From NCBI GenBank assembly GCA_025933775.1, contig JAICZH010000014.1, forward strand, positions 1 through 45,799: a stretch of 45,799 bases of DNA, written 5' to 3'. The translations under genes were made by a program, and so were the position numbers. Of the stretch, positions 36,963 to 44,724 are shown piece by piece (position 1 is the stretch's first letter; the number at the start of each line of letters is the position of its first letter). The notes beneath the pieces are model-generated. The model worked only from the letters and a program-made list of their open reading frames with translations. It did no database searches and was not told the DNA's origin. The DNA is from Chitinophagaceae bacterium. Its GTDB lineage: Bacteria > Bacteroidota > Bacteroidia > Chitinophagales > Chitinophagaceae.

Positions 36963-38666
36963 ATGAAAGAAAAAATGGTCATTTTCTTTTGTTTATTACT
37001 ACCTCAAACTTTTACTTATGCGCAGCAATATGATGTAGTGATTGACGAAATAATGGCTGATCCTACGCCACAGGTTGCATTACCCAACAACGAATGGATT
37101 GAATTAAAAAACACATCTTCTTTTCCAATTAATTTGCAAGGATGGAGATTAGCTGATGCAATCGGCAAAACAGGCGCTATGCCCAATTTTATTTTGCCGC
37201 CTGATAGTTTTGTAATTGTTTGTACAGGCAGCGCTGTTGCGGCTCTTGCGCCTTATGGAAATGTTATCAGTGTTACTAATTTTCCTTCGCTTGATAATGA
37301 TGGCGATATTATTTCATTGTACGATGCGAATGGAAAAACGATTCATGCAATTCAATATTCATCATCATGGTATCAAAATGAATTGAAAAAAAATGGAGGC
37401 TGGTCGTTGGAAATGATTGATATCAAAAATCCATGCGGCGGCATGAGCAACTGGAAAGCGAGCACTGATGCAAGCGGAGGAACTCCTGGTAAAAAAAATT
37501 CTGTTGATGGAATCAATAAAGATGAAACTGCTCCGAAACTTTTAAGGGCCTACCCGATTAATTCTTCAAATATTATTTTCGTATATGCGGAACCGTTAGA
37601 TAGCGCGAATGCATCCAATGTTGCTAATTATTCTTTTGATAATGGACTTTCTGCAATTAGTGCATCAGCAATTCCGCCGTTGTTTAATGAAGTGAATATT
37701 GTTTTAAACACACCAATTACTGCAGGAACTATTTATACTATTACTGCAAAAAATATTACTGATTGTGCAGGAAATATTATTGGAAAAAAAAATACTGCAC
37801 GCTTTGGAATGACTGATAATGCTGATACTTTCGATATTGTTATTAATGAAATATTGTATAACCCCAAACCGGGTGGAGTAGATTATGTTGAAGTTTATAA
37901 CCGCTCTGAAAAAATAATTGACCTGAGTAAAATTTATATTGCCAACCGCAACAGCAGTAATGTTATCAGCAGCATTGAGCAATTATCGCAGGAAAGTATT
38001 TTATTGTTTCCAAAAGATTTTATGGTGATTACGGAAGACGCTGATGTTGTAAAAAATCAATATGTAACAACTAATTCCGATGCATTTATAACGGTAAGCA
38101 ACATGCCTTCTTTTAATGATGATGCGGGCGATGTAATTATTTTAAACAACCAGGGAGCTATTATTGATGAAGTGGATTATACTGATAAATGGCAATTCCC
38201 TTTAATTACCAACAGCGAAGGCGTCGCTTTGGAAAGGATAGATTACAATGCACCATCTGTGCAAAATAATTTTCATTCTGCTGCTACTTCTGTTGGCTAT
38301 GGAACGCCGGGATATAAAAACTCACAGTACCGCATAGACGAAAATATAACAGGCGAAATAAAAGTTACTCCCAATATTTTTTCTCCCGACAATGATGGCA
38401 TTGATGATTTCGCAACAATAGATTATAGTTTTCCATCGCCGGGTTATGTAACCAACATCAGTATATTCGATGCTTCCGGCAGAGTTGTTCGTTATCTTGA
38501 AAAAAATTCTTTAAGCGGCACAAAAGGATATTACCGCTGGGATGGGCTTGATGATAAAAATAAAAAACTACCGCAAGGCATTTATATTATTTATACCGAA
38601 ATTTTTAATACAGCCGGAAAGGAAAAACAATTTAAAAATACGATTGTACTGGCGAGAAGATATTAA
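36963..38666 (+). CDS. Secreted lamin-tail-domain (LTD) protein with C-terminal Ig/FlgD-like module
   Basis: The start is set at 36963 (567 residues), where the signal peptide MKEKMVIFFCLLLPQTFTY begins; TGCCTTTG just before it may be the -7 box. Domains in order: a first LTD (about 24-135, YDVVIDEIMADPTPQ, WIELKNTSSFPINLQGWRL), an Ig-like SbsA-type domain (about 185-285, VYAEPLDSANASNVANYSF), a second LTD (about 292-420, VINEILYNPKPGG), and a FlgD-like Ig module (about 460-567, PNIFSPDNDGIDD, ISIFDASGRVVRYLE, YYRWDGLDDKNKKLPQGIY). Such proteins are secreted and cell-surface, often via the gliding/type 9 route. Two matches to the 25-bp motif lie in the coding sequence. Confidence 0.85.
   Translation: MKEKMVIFFCLLLPQTFTYAQQYDVVIDEIMADPTPQVALPNNEWIELKNTSSFPINLQGWRLADAIGKTGAMPNFILPPDSFVIVCTGSAVAALAPYGNVISVTNFPSLDNDGDIISLYDANGKTIHAIQYSSSWYQNELKKNGGWSLEMIDIKNPCGGMSNWKASTDASGGTPGKKNSVDGINKDETAPKLLRAYPINSSNIIFVYAEPLDSANASNVANYSFDNGLSAISASAIPPLFNEVNIVLNTPITAGTIYTITAKNITDCAGNIIGKKNTARFGMTDNADTFDIVINEILYNPKPGGVDYVEVYNRSEKIIDLSKIYIANRNSSNVISSIEQLSQESILLFPKDFMVITEDADVVKNQYVTTNSDAFITVSNMPSFNDDAGDVIILNNQGAIIDEVDYTDKWQFPLITNSEGVALERIDYNAPSVQNNFHSAATSVGYGTPGYKNSQYRIDENITGEIKVTPNIFSPDNDGIDDFATIDYSFPSPGYVTNISIFDASGRVVRYLEKNSLSGTKGYYRWDGLDDKNKKLPQGIYIIYTEIFNTAGKEKQFKNTIVLARRY
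37576..37600 (-). repeat. In-gene match to the dispersed 25-bp motif (k)
   Basis: On the minus strand: TCTAACGGT, TCC, GCATATACGAAAA: essentially perfect. It encodes FVYAEPLD, a conserved strand of the Ig-like domain in the LTD protein. Confidence 0.55.
38320..38344 (+). repeat. In-gene match to the dispersed 25-bp motif (l)
   Basis: ACTCACAGT, ACC, GCATAGACGAAAA. The right half fits fully and the left half has two changes. It encodes NSQYRIDE in a linker of the LTD protein. Confidence 0.4.
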
Positions 38667-38748
38667 TAAAATATTTTGGTAGATGCCATCTCTTAATTTG
38701 AGAAATGAACTCCTAAGAATGTTTTACTCTTCGTTTCGCTAAAAAAAG

Positions 38749-39021
38749 CTATTGCGCAGCGCTCAGTCCTTTGGTAATATTCATGTGAATAACACGGGCG
38801 CTGTTTTCATCGTTAGTTTGCAAATTGGCAAATAAGTTTTGCCTGATCTCTTTTTCCCAAACTGCGGCTATTTCGCAGGCGCGGTTAAAGTCGGTATGCA
38901 TGCCATAGCTCTCCAATACGCCCGGCACATCTTTATACTCGGGGAATGTAATATATTTTTTTACGAAATAGAAAGTTGTATCCTGTACAACTTTTGTGTA
39001 GGCGGTGTAAAAATTTTCCAT
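38749..39021 (-). CDS. Small conserved-looking cytoplasmic protein, function unknown
   Basis: A 90-residue, mostly helical protein without signal peptide or membrane segment. It is rich in aromatic and charged residues (FYTAYTKVVQDTTFYFVKKY, DFNRACEIAAVWEKEI). No motif is recognised. The clean codon usage like its neighbours and the lack of overlap with another gene support it as real. It is convergent with the LTD gene, 82 bases away, and has a 472-base gap upstream. Confidence 0.55.
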   Translation of the reverse strand: MENFYTAYTKVVQDTTFYFVKKYITFPEYKDVPGVLESYGMHTDFNRACEIAAVWEKEIRQNLFANLQTNDENSARVIHMNITKGLSAAQ

Positions 39022-39493
39022 ACGTTTTTTTTATTTAGGTAAAGCCTTTAATGTTTTATATTTTTTAAACACTAAATTGATGCCAATTGTGCAACGGCTT
39101 TTAAAAGGATAGAAGAAGCAGCTTATAAAGCTTTTAAAAAAGTATGGTTTACCAGGGAAGGGATTACAATTCTTAACAGATATTAAAACAGAACATCTTA
39201 TAAGAACAAGTGGAATTCAAAAAGGAATTGAATTGTATTAAAAAAAATTTAAGTCAGGATAAAAGTTAAGAAAAGGTAATTTGAATTTCAAGGGATGAGG
39301 AAAGGGGGAAGATTTGCTGTGTAATTTGAATGTAAAAATAGTGTTTGATTTTAATTAATGCAAGTGATTTTTCATAAAATTTTGTAAGTGTGGAAAAGTT
39401 TACCAGCTTTTTACAAATTGCTTACAATTAGCCTTTATAGTAAGAAAAAGCACACTTCATTAAAACTTCTTACTTATTTATGTTTGTTCCATA
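39022..39493. other. Gap of 472 bases, possible decayed coding remnant
   Basis: No intact gene. A start-less in-frame stretch at about 39078-39184 translates to FKRIEEAAYKAFKKVWF and TREGITILNRY before a stop, and looks like a fragment of a helical protein rather than random DNA. The rest is AT-rich, with no repeat that I recognise. Confidence 0.3.
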
Positions 39494-40336
39494 TTAAAAT
39501 ATTTTTTTAAAAAAAACTTTCATATCATTCCATGAAGCGGTATCGGCAGCGGCATTGTATCGTATAGGCATATTAAATTTTTTTCCATTTTCATCAGATG
39601 CGGGATTGGTAAAAGCATGGGTAGCATTGGGATAACTTTTAAAAGTATAACCTACTCCTGCAGAATCCATCGCTTTTTTAAAACCGGCAACCTGGGGATT
39701 TACAAAACTATCTGAATCGCCGTGGCACACCAGTATTTTTGCTTTTATCATTTTTTTATCAGGAACCACTCCTGAAAGATCACCATGAAAACTAACAACA
39801 CCTTTTAAATCGGCTCCCAGCTTTGCTGCATTTAAAACAATATAACCGCCATAACAATAGCCTATCGCAGCTATTTTTGCGGTATCTGTTTGGGGAAAAG
39901 TTTTTAATTTATTAATAGCAACATCTATCATTTTTTTTGCAAGTGTTGGGTCTTTGTAATAAGGAGTGGCTAACTCTTCGGCTGTTTTAGGATTATCAGC
40001 AATTTTACCATCACCATACATATCAACTGCCATAGCAATGTAACCCAGGTCGGCCAATTGTTTTGCACGGTTTCGAGGATAATCGGTTAAGCCCCACCAT
40101 TCAGGAATTACAAGCACTCCGGGCCTTTTATCCGCCTGGCTTGAATCGTAAGCAACATAACCATTATAATTTTTTCCATCAACAGTGTAAGAAACGGGTT
40201 CTTCTTTTATCAATTTCTGTTTCGCAATTGTAGAATCTTTGTTCGAAGTAATTTGGTTATTGCTGTTGCTTTGATTGCATGAAATAACCAGCGCCGTAAT
40301 TATTATTAAACTTAATGACAATAATTTATTTTTCAT
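39494..40336 (-). CDS. Exported dienelactone hydrolase family lipoprotein
   Basis: A 280-residue protein with a lipoprotein signal peptide (lipobox VISC, Cys20) and an Asn/Ser-rich linker. The alpha/beta hydrolase domain starts near residue 45. Cys161 in IGYCYGGYIVL is the nucleophile typical of dienelactone hydrolases; HGDSDSF supplies the Asp and NATHAF the His, and VVIPEWWGL-type sequence (LVIPEWWGLTDYPRNRA) precedes them. The natural substrate is unknown; homologues cleave lactones and esters. It should be anchored on the periplasmic face. A perfect TATTTTTG box lies 20 bases before the ATG. The GYF_2 gene starts 154 bases away in the opposite direction. Confidence 0.88.
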   Translation of the reverse strand: MKNKLLSLSLIIITALVISCNQSNSNNQITSNKDSTIAKQKLIKEEPVSYTVDGKNYNGYVAYDSSQADKRPGVLVIPEWWGLTDYPRNRAKQLADLGYIAMAVDMYGDGKIADNPKTAEELATPYYKDPTLAKKMIDVAINKLKTFPQTDTAKIAAIGYCYGGYIVLNAAKLGADLKGVVSFHGDLSGVVPDKKMIKAKILVCHGDSDSFVNPQVAGFKKAMDSAGVGYTFKSYPNATHAFTNPASDENGKKFNMPIRYNAAADTASWNDMKVFFKKIF

Positions 40337-40355
40337 TCCGTAAATTTTTATAATA

Positions 40356-40363
40356 CAAAAATA
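40356..40363 (-). promoter_or_regulatory. Promoter -7 box TATTTTTG for the dienelactone hydrolase gene
   Basis: An exact TAnnTTTG match on the minus strand, 20 bases before the ATG at 40336. The -33 element is not clear. Confidence 0.4.
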
Positions 40364-40489
40364 AAAAGAAATTACTCTGATGTATCATAAAAAATTGCGC
40401 CCGTTTTTGTGAATATTTAAAAGCGGTAAAAAATAATTCATGCATTAATTTCGTTACATAGCAAACCTTTAATACCACCAGTAACTTTT

Positions 40490-40744
40490 ATGAACACTTA
40501 TTTTATTAAAGATGAAAATAATGAATGTGGGCCGTTCACCATTGAGCAATTAAAATTGAAAGGAATAAATAAAACAACTCCCGTGTGGCATGCGGCGTTT
40601 AAAGATTGGCGCCGGGCCGAAAATATTTTTGAACTGAAAGAATTGTTTGAAACAAGATCACCATCTTTTTCTTTTGCAAAAAATAAACTGAAAAAAATTT
40701 GGGAAAGTAATTTTCTGAAACAACAAAACAAAAAAGCTTCTTAA
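40490..40744 (+). CDS. GYF_2 domain protein
   Basis: An 84-residue protein consisting of one GYF_2 (DUF4339) domain: YFIKDENNECGPFTIEQLKL, then WHAAFKDWRRAENIFEL (about residues 4-65), and a basic tail. The family pattern is Y-x-x-x-G-x-x-x-GPF/Y...W...W. Eukaryotic GYF domains bind proline-rich peptides; the bacterial version usually sits next to small membrane proteins and may act as an adaptor. It is single-domain here and cytoplasmic. The small acidic gene at 40756-40929 is convergent, 11 bases away. Confidence 0.8.
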   Translation: MNTYFIKDENNECGPFTIEQLKLKGINKTTPVWHAAFKDWRRAENIFELKELFETRSPSFSFAKNKLKKIWESNFLKQQNKKAS

Positions 40745-40755
40745 CCGAAAAATAA

Positions 40756-40929
40756 TTAATCTTCTGCTTCAAATTTTGCCAGCTCTCCTTCATCAAGATC
40801 ATCGGCGGGTTTGGGTTCTAAATTGAGTTCCGAATCTTTTTCAATATCTTTTTCCGCTTGTGTGTGTGCTTCATTTACTGCATCTTTTGAAGCATCTTTT
40901 TTTTCGGAAGAAATATTTTTTTTATCCAT
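40756..40929 (-). CDS. Small acidic protein
   Basis: A 57-residue ORF, very rich in Asp, Glu and Lys: MDKKNISSEKKDASKDAVNE at the start and DDLDEGELAKFEAED at the end. Proteins of about this size ending in a DLDEGELA-type motif occur in many Chitinophagaceae, so it is probably real. It has no hydrophobic core and is likely disordered. Role unknown. It lies 68 bases downstream of the small membrane-protein gene on the same strand and may share its transcript. Confidence 0.55.
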   Translation of the reverse strand: MDKKNISSEKKDASKDAVNEAHTQAEKDIEKDSELNLEPKPADDLDEGELAKFEAED

Positions 40930-40997
40930 AAATTTAAAGAATTATATGCTCGATTAAAAAATCGTTGAGTTAAAAAATAAATTTTTAATGAAAAAAC

Positions 40998-41189
40998 CTA
41001 CACGGGCCTTGGCTGGTATATGGCAGATGATATGCTTGAATTTTTTTGCGGAACCGTTTGTACAGGATGGGAGTTGCATGTACCTAATGCATAATAAATA
41101 ATTATAAAAACAATAATTGTTGTTATGCATCCGCCGCCAATTTTTTTAGCTGTCCATCCGGCAATTAGGGCTCTTACTAATCTATTCAT
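40998..41189 (-). CDS. Small single-helix membrane protein
   Basis: I set the start at 41189 (63 residues), since MNRLVRALIAGWTAKKIGG is a typical beginning and the longer frame's first 21 residues lack support. A basic, Gly-rich segment is followed by one strong membrane helix (CITTIIVFIIIYYALG) and a polar tail. Families beginning MNRL-x-R-x-L-x-AGW with a GGGC-TTIIVF helix recur in this group with no known role. It is 68 bases downstream of the four-helix membrane-protein gene and probably in one operon with it. Confidence 0.6.
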   Translation of the reverse strand: MNRLVRALIAGWTAKKIGGGCITTIIVFIIIYYALGTCNSHPVQTVPQKNSSISSAIYQPRPV

Positions 41190-41257
41190 GTTAAAAAAAT
41201 TTAATTGTAATGTAGTTAAGTTTACTGGTTTTGAAAACCGAAAATTATTCAACCTGG

Positions 41258-41752
41258 TTATTCATCAACAGGAAATTCGTTTGATGGAAGTTTTTTTTCT
41301 TCATTCTTACTTTTGGCAATAACGGCTGAAAAAGTACCTGCTGCAAAATTGATAATAATTGCATCGGCAAGCATCATAAATAAAATACCATGATTGCCTG
41401 AAGTTGTTATTGCAGGCGGAGTTTGATGAAGCACATCATTGGCCGATCCGATGCCATATACATCCGGGGCTAATATCAATGTTAATATCAAAATTAAAAC
41501 AACAGAAAAAATAACACCAATAATAGTTACTGTAAAACCATTATATTTTTTTTGGGGATTATCTTTATTTTTAGAACCAAATATAATTCCGAAAACAAAA
41601 GAAAGGAACAGGAATATAGCGCTGCCAAGATATAATAACCACACATCTGAAAACCTTCGGTCTTTTAAAAAGAAAATTACCGGAATAGTATAAGCGATAG
41701 CTAATACAATACCAAACCGGCTTAAATACAGGGTGGATGGTTTGAGGGACAT
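41258..41752 (-). CDS. Four-helix membrane protein, function unknown
   Basis: A 164-residue inner-membrane protein with hydrophobic segments at about 11-29, 38-60, 73-94 and 122-143. A polar loop between helices 2 and 3 contains GSKNKDNPQKK and the C-terminal tail is charged. No family motif is recognised. It is in a run of minus-strand genes of similar character (40.7-43.4 kb), 44 bases downstream of the exported-protein gene at 41797. Confidence 0.6.
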   Translation of the reverse strand: MSLKPSTLYLSRFGIVLAIAYTIPVIFFLKDRRFSDVWLLYLGSAIFLFLSFVFGIIFGSKNKDNPQKKYNGFTVTIIGVIFSVVLILILTLILAPDVYGIGSANDVLHQTPPAITTSGNHGILFMMLADAIIINFAAGTFSAVIAKSKNEEKKLPSNEFPVDE

Positions 41753-41796
41753 AATGTAAATCTTGCAACTAAAATCATTCCAATTTCAAAATACAA

Positions 41797-42420
41797 TTAC
41801 ATAAATCCATAATCCAGCACCCTGCGCAAATATTTTTTATCCTGCACAATCCAGGTTACTTCGTAGCTGCCCGTATTGTCTTTACAAAAAACATACAGGT
41901 AAATTCTATGTCCGTCTTTTGATTTATAAATTGCATTGCGCGATCGCAAAGTGCCTCTGTCGTTGTAAGTTAAATTTAGATTATATATGTCGGCATACGC
42001 AGCCGGCGGAATAAAAACAGTATCATTATCCACAATTAAAGTAATGTGCCTGATATCAGTTTGCGGAATGGTTCCATAATTTCCATAATAAGTTTTTCGA
42101 TCTATTCTTATTAAATATTTATCGTCATAATCAAGCCGGTGCTTGCTTTTATCGAATGGAGCCAGCTGAATAGATGCCTTAATACTATCTCCCTCAAAAT
42201 TCATAAAGTTGTCGCCAAAAGAAGTAAATGAAATTTTTTGCAATTCATTTTTTCCAACTGCATCAATTATTCCTGCTAAAGTAAAGGTGGCAAGGTCGGC
42301 ACGTATTTCGGTTCGCGGTAATTTTGCAAACGATTCATTTTTTTTTCTTGTATCCTGAAAGTCTTGTGCAACGCAGCAATAACCGTTTGCAACTAATAAT
42401 GAAATAAAAATAATTTTCAT
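41797..42420 (-). CDS. Exported protein of unknown function
   Basis: A 207-residue protein with a short signal peptide (MKIIFISLLVANGYCCVAQ). The mature protein is beta-rich with alternating charged and aromatic residues (SFGDNFMNFEGDSIKASIQL, LIRIDRKTYYGNYGTIPQTD, YLYVFCKDNTGSYEVTWIVQ). I do not recognise a domain. It has no further membrane helix. The 198-base upstream gap contains nothing recognisable. The annotation rests on the signal peptide and on codon usage similar to neighbours. Confidence 0.6.
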   Translation of the reverse strand: MKIIFISLLVANGYCCVAQDFQDTRKKNESFAKLPRTEIRADLATFTLAGIIDAVGKNELQKISFTSFGDNFMNFEGDSIKASIQLAPFDKSKHRLDYDDKYLIRIDRKTYYGNYGTIPQTDIRHITLIVDNDTVFIPPAAYADIYNLNLTYNDRGTLRSRNAIYKSKDGHRIYLYVFCKDNTGSYEVTWIVQDKKYLRRVLDYGFM

Positions 42421-42618
42421 GAATTTATTTTCAATAAAAATTAAAAGTAAAAAAAGGAAGGTTAAGAAAAATAAAAATGTACAAAACAGTTTGGGCTGTT
42501 ATATTTTTTTAAATTAAAATACAGTCATCAAAAATTTTAAAATTAATCTATCGGTTTTCAAAAAGGAATTAAATTACCCGAAGAGTGTAAAAATTTTCAT
42601 ATCAAAAAAAAAGAAAAA

Positions 42619-43404
42619 TTATTTTTTCAATCGTTCATAAAACTCTACGCTCTTCGATCCATCGGGATAGCTGATGGTTTGTTTATATTTATCCGCGCCA
42701 TCCATTTCAATATACACATCAAAAGTATTTCCTGCAATTATTGCAAAAGTTGAGTTGAGATCGGTTTCTTTAATTTGTTTGTCTCCATTCATTACAAAAG
42801 TTCCAAAGCCAATGCCCGCCCGGGTTTTGCCCGAAGAATCTTTTGATGTTTGGCCAAACATAAAATATCCGTCGTAAAAAGCTTTGTATTGAGTTCTGTT
42901 ATTTTTGGAAGTATCGGTGCCTTTAAATGTATAAGAATTGATTTCTTTCCATACCCCATCCAATGGGCTTTTTTGTGTTTTGCCTACCGATTGGTATTCT
43001 TCCGTAAGTTTCGATTTCTGAGAATCAATAACCATATCAGGAATTAATTGTTCATAACCATCGGGGGTTTTAGTAATATGCAATGTAAAAGATGCAGGCG
43101 ATGCAGTGAATGTAGAATCATGTGCGCTGTATATAACATTTTCTGTTACTGTTCCGGTATCGGCTGTATAAGAACCCACACCAAATCCGGAAATAGAATC
43201 GGTTGGATTTACTTGCGTGTACATCATAAAGCTGTCGGTATAAATTTTCAACTGCTTAAGATCGGTGTACTTTGTATTTGTTTTACCGTTATTAATTGTT
43301 TGCGATAACATAAAATAAGCGCCCGGCATTTGGGGAGCTGGTTTTTTAGTTGAAGTGCAACTGAATGCAGTGAGTGCAATACAACCGAGAATTAAATTTT
43401 TCAT
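42619..43404 (-). CDS. Lipoprotein with two related lipocalin-like halves
   Basis: The start is set at 43404 (261 residues), at MKNLILGCIALTAFSC, a lipoprotein signal with Cys16. The mature part looks like a tandem duplication. The first half has YTDLKQLKIYTDSFMMYTQV and SGFGVGSYTADTGTVTE; the second has YKAFYDGYFMFGQTSKDSSG and IGFGTFVMNGDKQIKE, each with the order strand, aromatic FM-x-x-Q strand, GxGxG-strand. This resembles small beta-barrel (lipocalin-like) domains of Bacteroidota. A link between halves contains QSVGKTQKSPLDGVWKE. Ligand unknown. It is divergent from the gene at 43626. Confidence 0.65.
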   Translation of the reverse strand: MKNLILGCIALTAFSCTSTKKPAPQMPGAYFMLSQTINNGKTNTKYTDLKQLKIYTDSFMMYTQVNPTDSISGFGVGSYTADTGTVTENVIYSAHDSTFTASPASFTLHITKTPDGYEQLIPDMVIDSQKSKLTEEYQSVGKTQKSPLDGVWKEINSYTFKGTDTSKNNRTQYKAFYDGYFMFGQTSKDSSGKTRAGIGFGTFVMNGDKQIKETDLNSTFAIIAGNTFDVYIEMDGADKYKQTISYPDGSKSVEFYERLKK

Positions 43405-43625
43405 GATATCAAGCTTTTGTGTAAAATCAATATAAAAAAAATTATTGTTAACAGCAATTCTCACAGAGAAAATTTTATAAATAAATCTTTTTTAATGCAG
43501 CAAAAATCCTTCCAAGTCAAATGCAGAAAAGATATTAACACTTGTGGATTATTTCTTTGCATTGCGATATAAATATTCTTTTATCATCGTGTTTTATTAA
43601 ACAAAAAAATCCAACATTTACTCTT

Positions 43626-44210
43626 ATGAAAAAATTATTTACTTTCTTTTTTATTTTTTTAAATCTTCATCTTCTTGCTCAAAAAAAATTAATTGCTCTA
43701 AATTCTTCCGGCTCTATTAAGCCCGATATTGAAAAAGTAGTAAGAGATTATTATGATCACTTTTACAATATTAAAGGTGCAGAAATATATGAAACAGCAA
43801 ATACCATTGAATATGAAAGTAAAATAAAACCACGCGGTGCTACCCAAAGTACGATTACAGAAATAAAGGGACTGCAAGGTGCGTATAGCTGGCAAGCTAC
43901 TTTGCTTATGACTGAAGATTATGAAGAAGCCATTGAAAAATATAAGCAAATTTATCATCAGCTTAATGATGCCAATTTTGCAATGCCTGAAAATAAAATA
44001 TGGAAATTTAAAGGCCCCTATGATGCGCCAAACGAAGGCCGATCCTTTGCCTCAAGCATCTTGCAGCCCGATGTGAATGAAAAATTTTTGCAACGATTAA
44101 AAATTGAAGTGGCAATAAATTATAACATGAATGAATGGACGGTAAAAGTTTTGGTTTATGAAAAAGAAAATGATGCTGATATACGTCCTTCAGAAAATAC
44201 TTTACAATAA
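43626..44210 (+). CDS. Exported protein of unknown function
   Basis: The start is set at 43626 (194 residues), where a signal peptide MKKLFTFFFIFLNLHLLAQ begins; the longer frame adds 28 unsupported residues. The mature protein has a conserved-looking acidic segment (NTIEYESKIKPRGATQSTIT) and a late VAINYNMNEWTVKVLVYEKE strand pair. No family is recognised. It ends 3 bases before the stop of the rhodanese-like gene on the other strand, a very tight convergent pair. Confidence 0.6.
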   Translation: MKKLFTFFFIFLNLHLLAQKKLIALNSSGSIKPDIEKVVRDYYDHFYNIKGAEIYETANTIEYESKIKPRGATQSTITEIKGLQGAYSWQATLLMTEDYEEAIEKYKQIYHQLNDANFAMPENKIWKFKGPYDAPNEGRSFASSILQPDVNEKFLQRLKIEVAINYNMNEWTVKVLVYEKENDADIRPSENTLQ

Positions 44211-44213
44211 TTT

Positions 44214-44669
44214 TTATTTAGCGGTATTAATTTTATTTATGGGGTATCCTTTATCAATCCAATCTGTTTTAATATTGTGTGGCAGATCGAGTAAATGATA
44301 ATTGGTAAAATGCATGTTTTGTAAAGCCGCAATAGCAGGGCGCACATCAGGGCAATGTGCAAACGGGCAGCATCCGCAATAAATTAAAATGTTGGTTGAT
44401 TTGGGCAGCTTGCTTATATGTTCTTTAAACTTATCCAAATTTTTTTCATCTTTTACCATTCCGATATCAATAGAGTTTGGAATAATTGCTGCGGGCCCAA
44501 TGCTAAAAATTACAGGCACATCTTTATTCGATTTCATAATGGCTGCCAATTGCGAAGGTTCTGTAAGCTGGCTACTAGTCCAGTTTTCAGGGTTTTGAGC
44601 TAACGAATTTTGGGAGATAATAATTATTAAAAAAAGAAAACAACGGGTAGGAATGCGGCATTTTTTCAT
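44214..44669 (-). CDS. Exported rhodanese-like protein with a Cys-rich active loop
   Basis: The start is set at 44669 (151 residues), where MKKCRIPTRCFLFLIIIISQ opens a signal peptide; the longer frame would overlap the upstream hydrolase gene. A rhodanese-like fold follows: PVIFSIGPAAIIPNSIDIG at the start, and the active strand ILIYCGCCPFAHCPD, then VRPAIAALQNMHFTNYHLLD and WIDKGYPI at the end. The usual rhodanese loop has one catalytic Cys in a CxxGxR-type turn; here it is CGCCPF-x-HCP with four cysteines, suggesting metal binding or a thiol redox role. It should act in the periplasm. It lies 55 bases downstream of the hydrolase, probably cotranscribed. Confidence 0.75.
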   Translation of the reverse strand: MKKCRIPTRCFLFLIIIISQNSLAQNPENWTSSQLTEPSQLAAIMKSNKDVPVIFSIGPAAIIPNSIDIGMVKDEKNLDKFKEHISKLPKSTNILIYCGCCPFAHCPDVRPAIAALQNMHFTNYHLLDLPHNIKTDWIDKGYPINKINTAK

Positions 44670-44724
44670 AAAAAATTTTATTGGCAAAAGTAGATAATGC
44701 GAGCAAACTATTTTCATAAAATTT

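Noticed and set aside
38086-38105. TATAACGGTAAGCAACATG in the LTD gene
   Set aside because: Only the left half of the motif is present; the TA-N-ACG core is missing.
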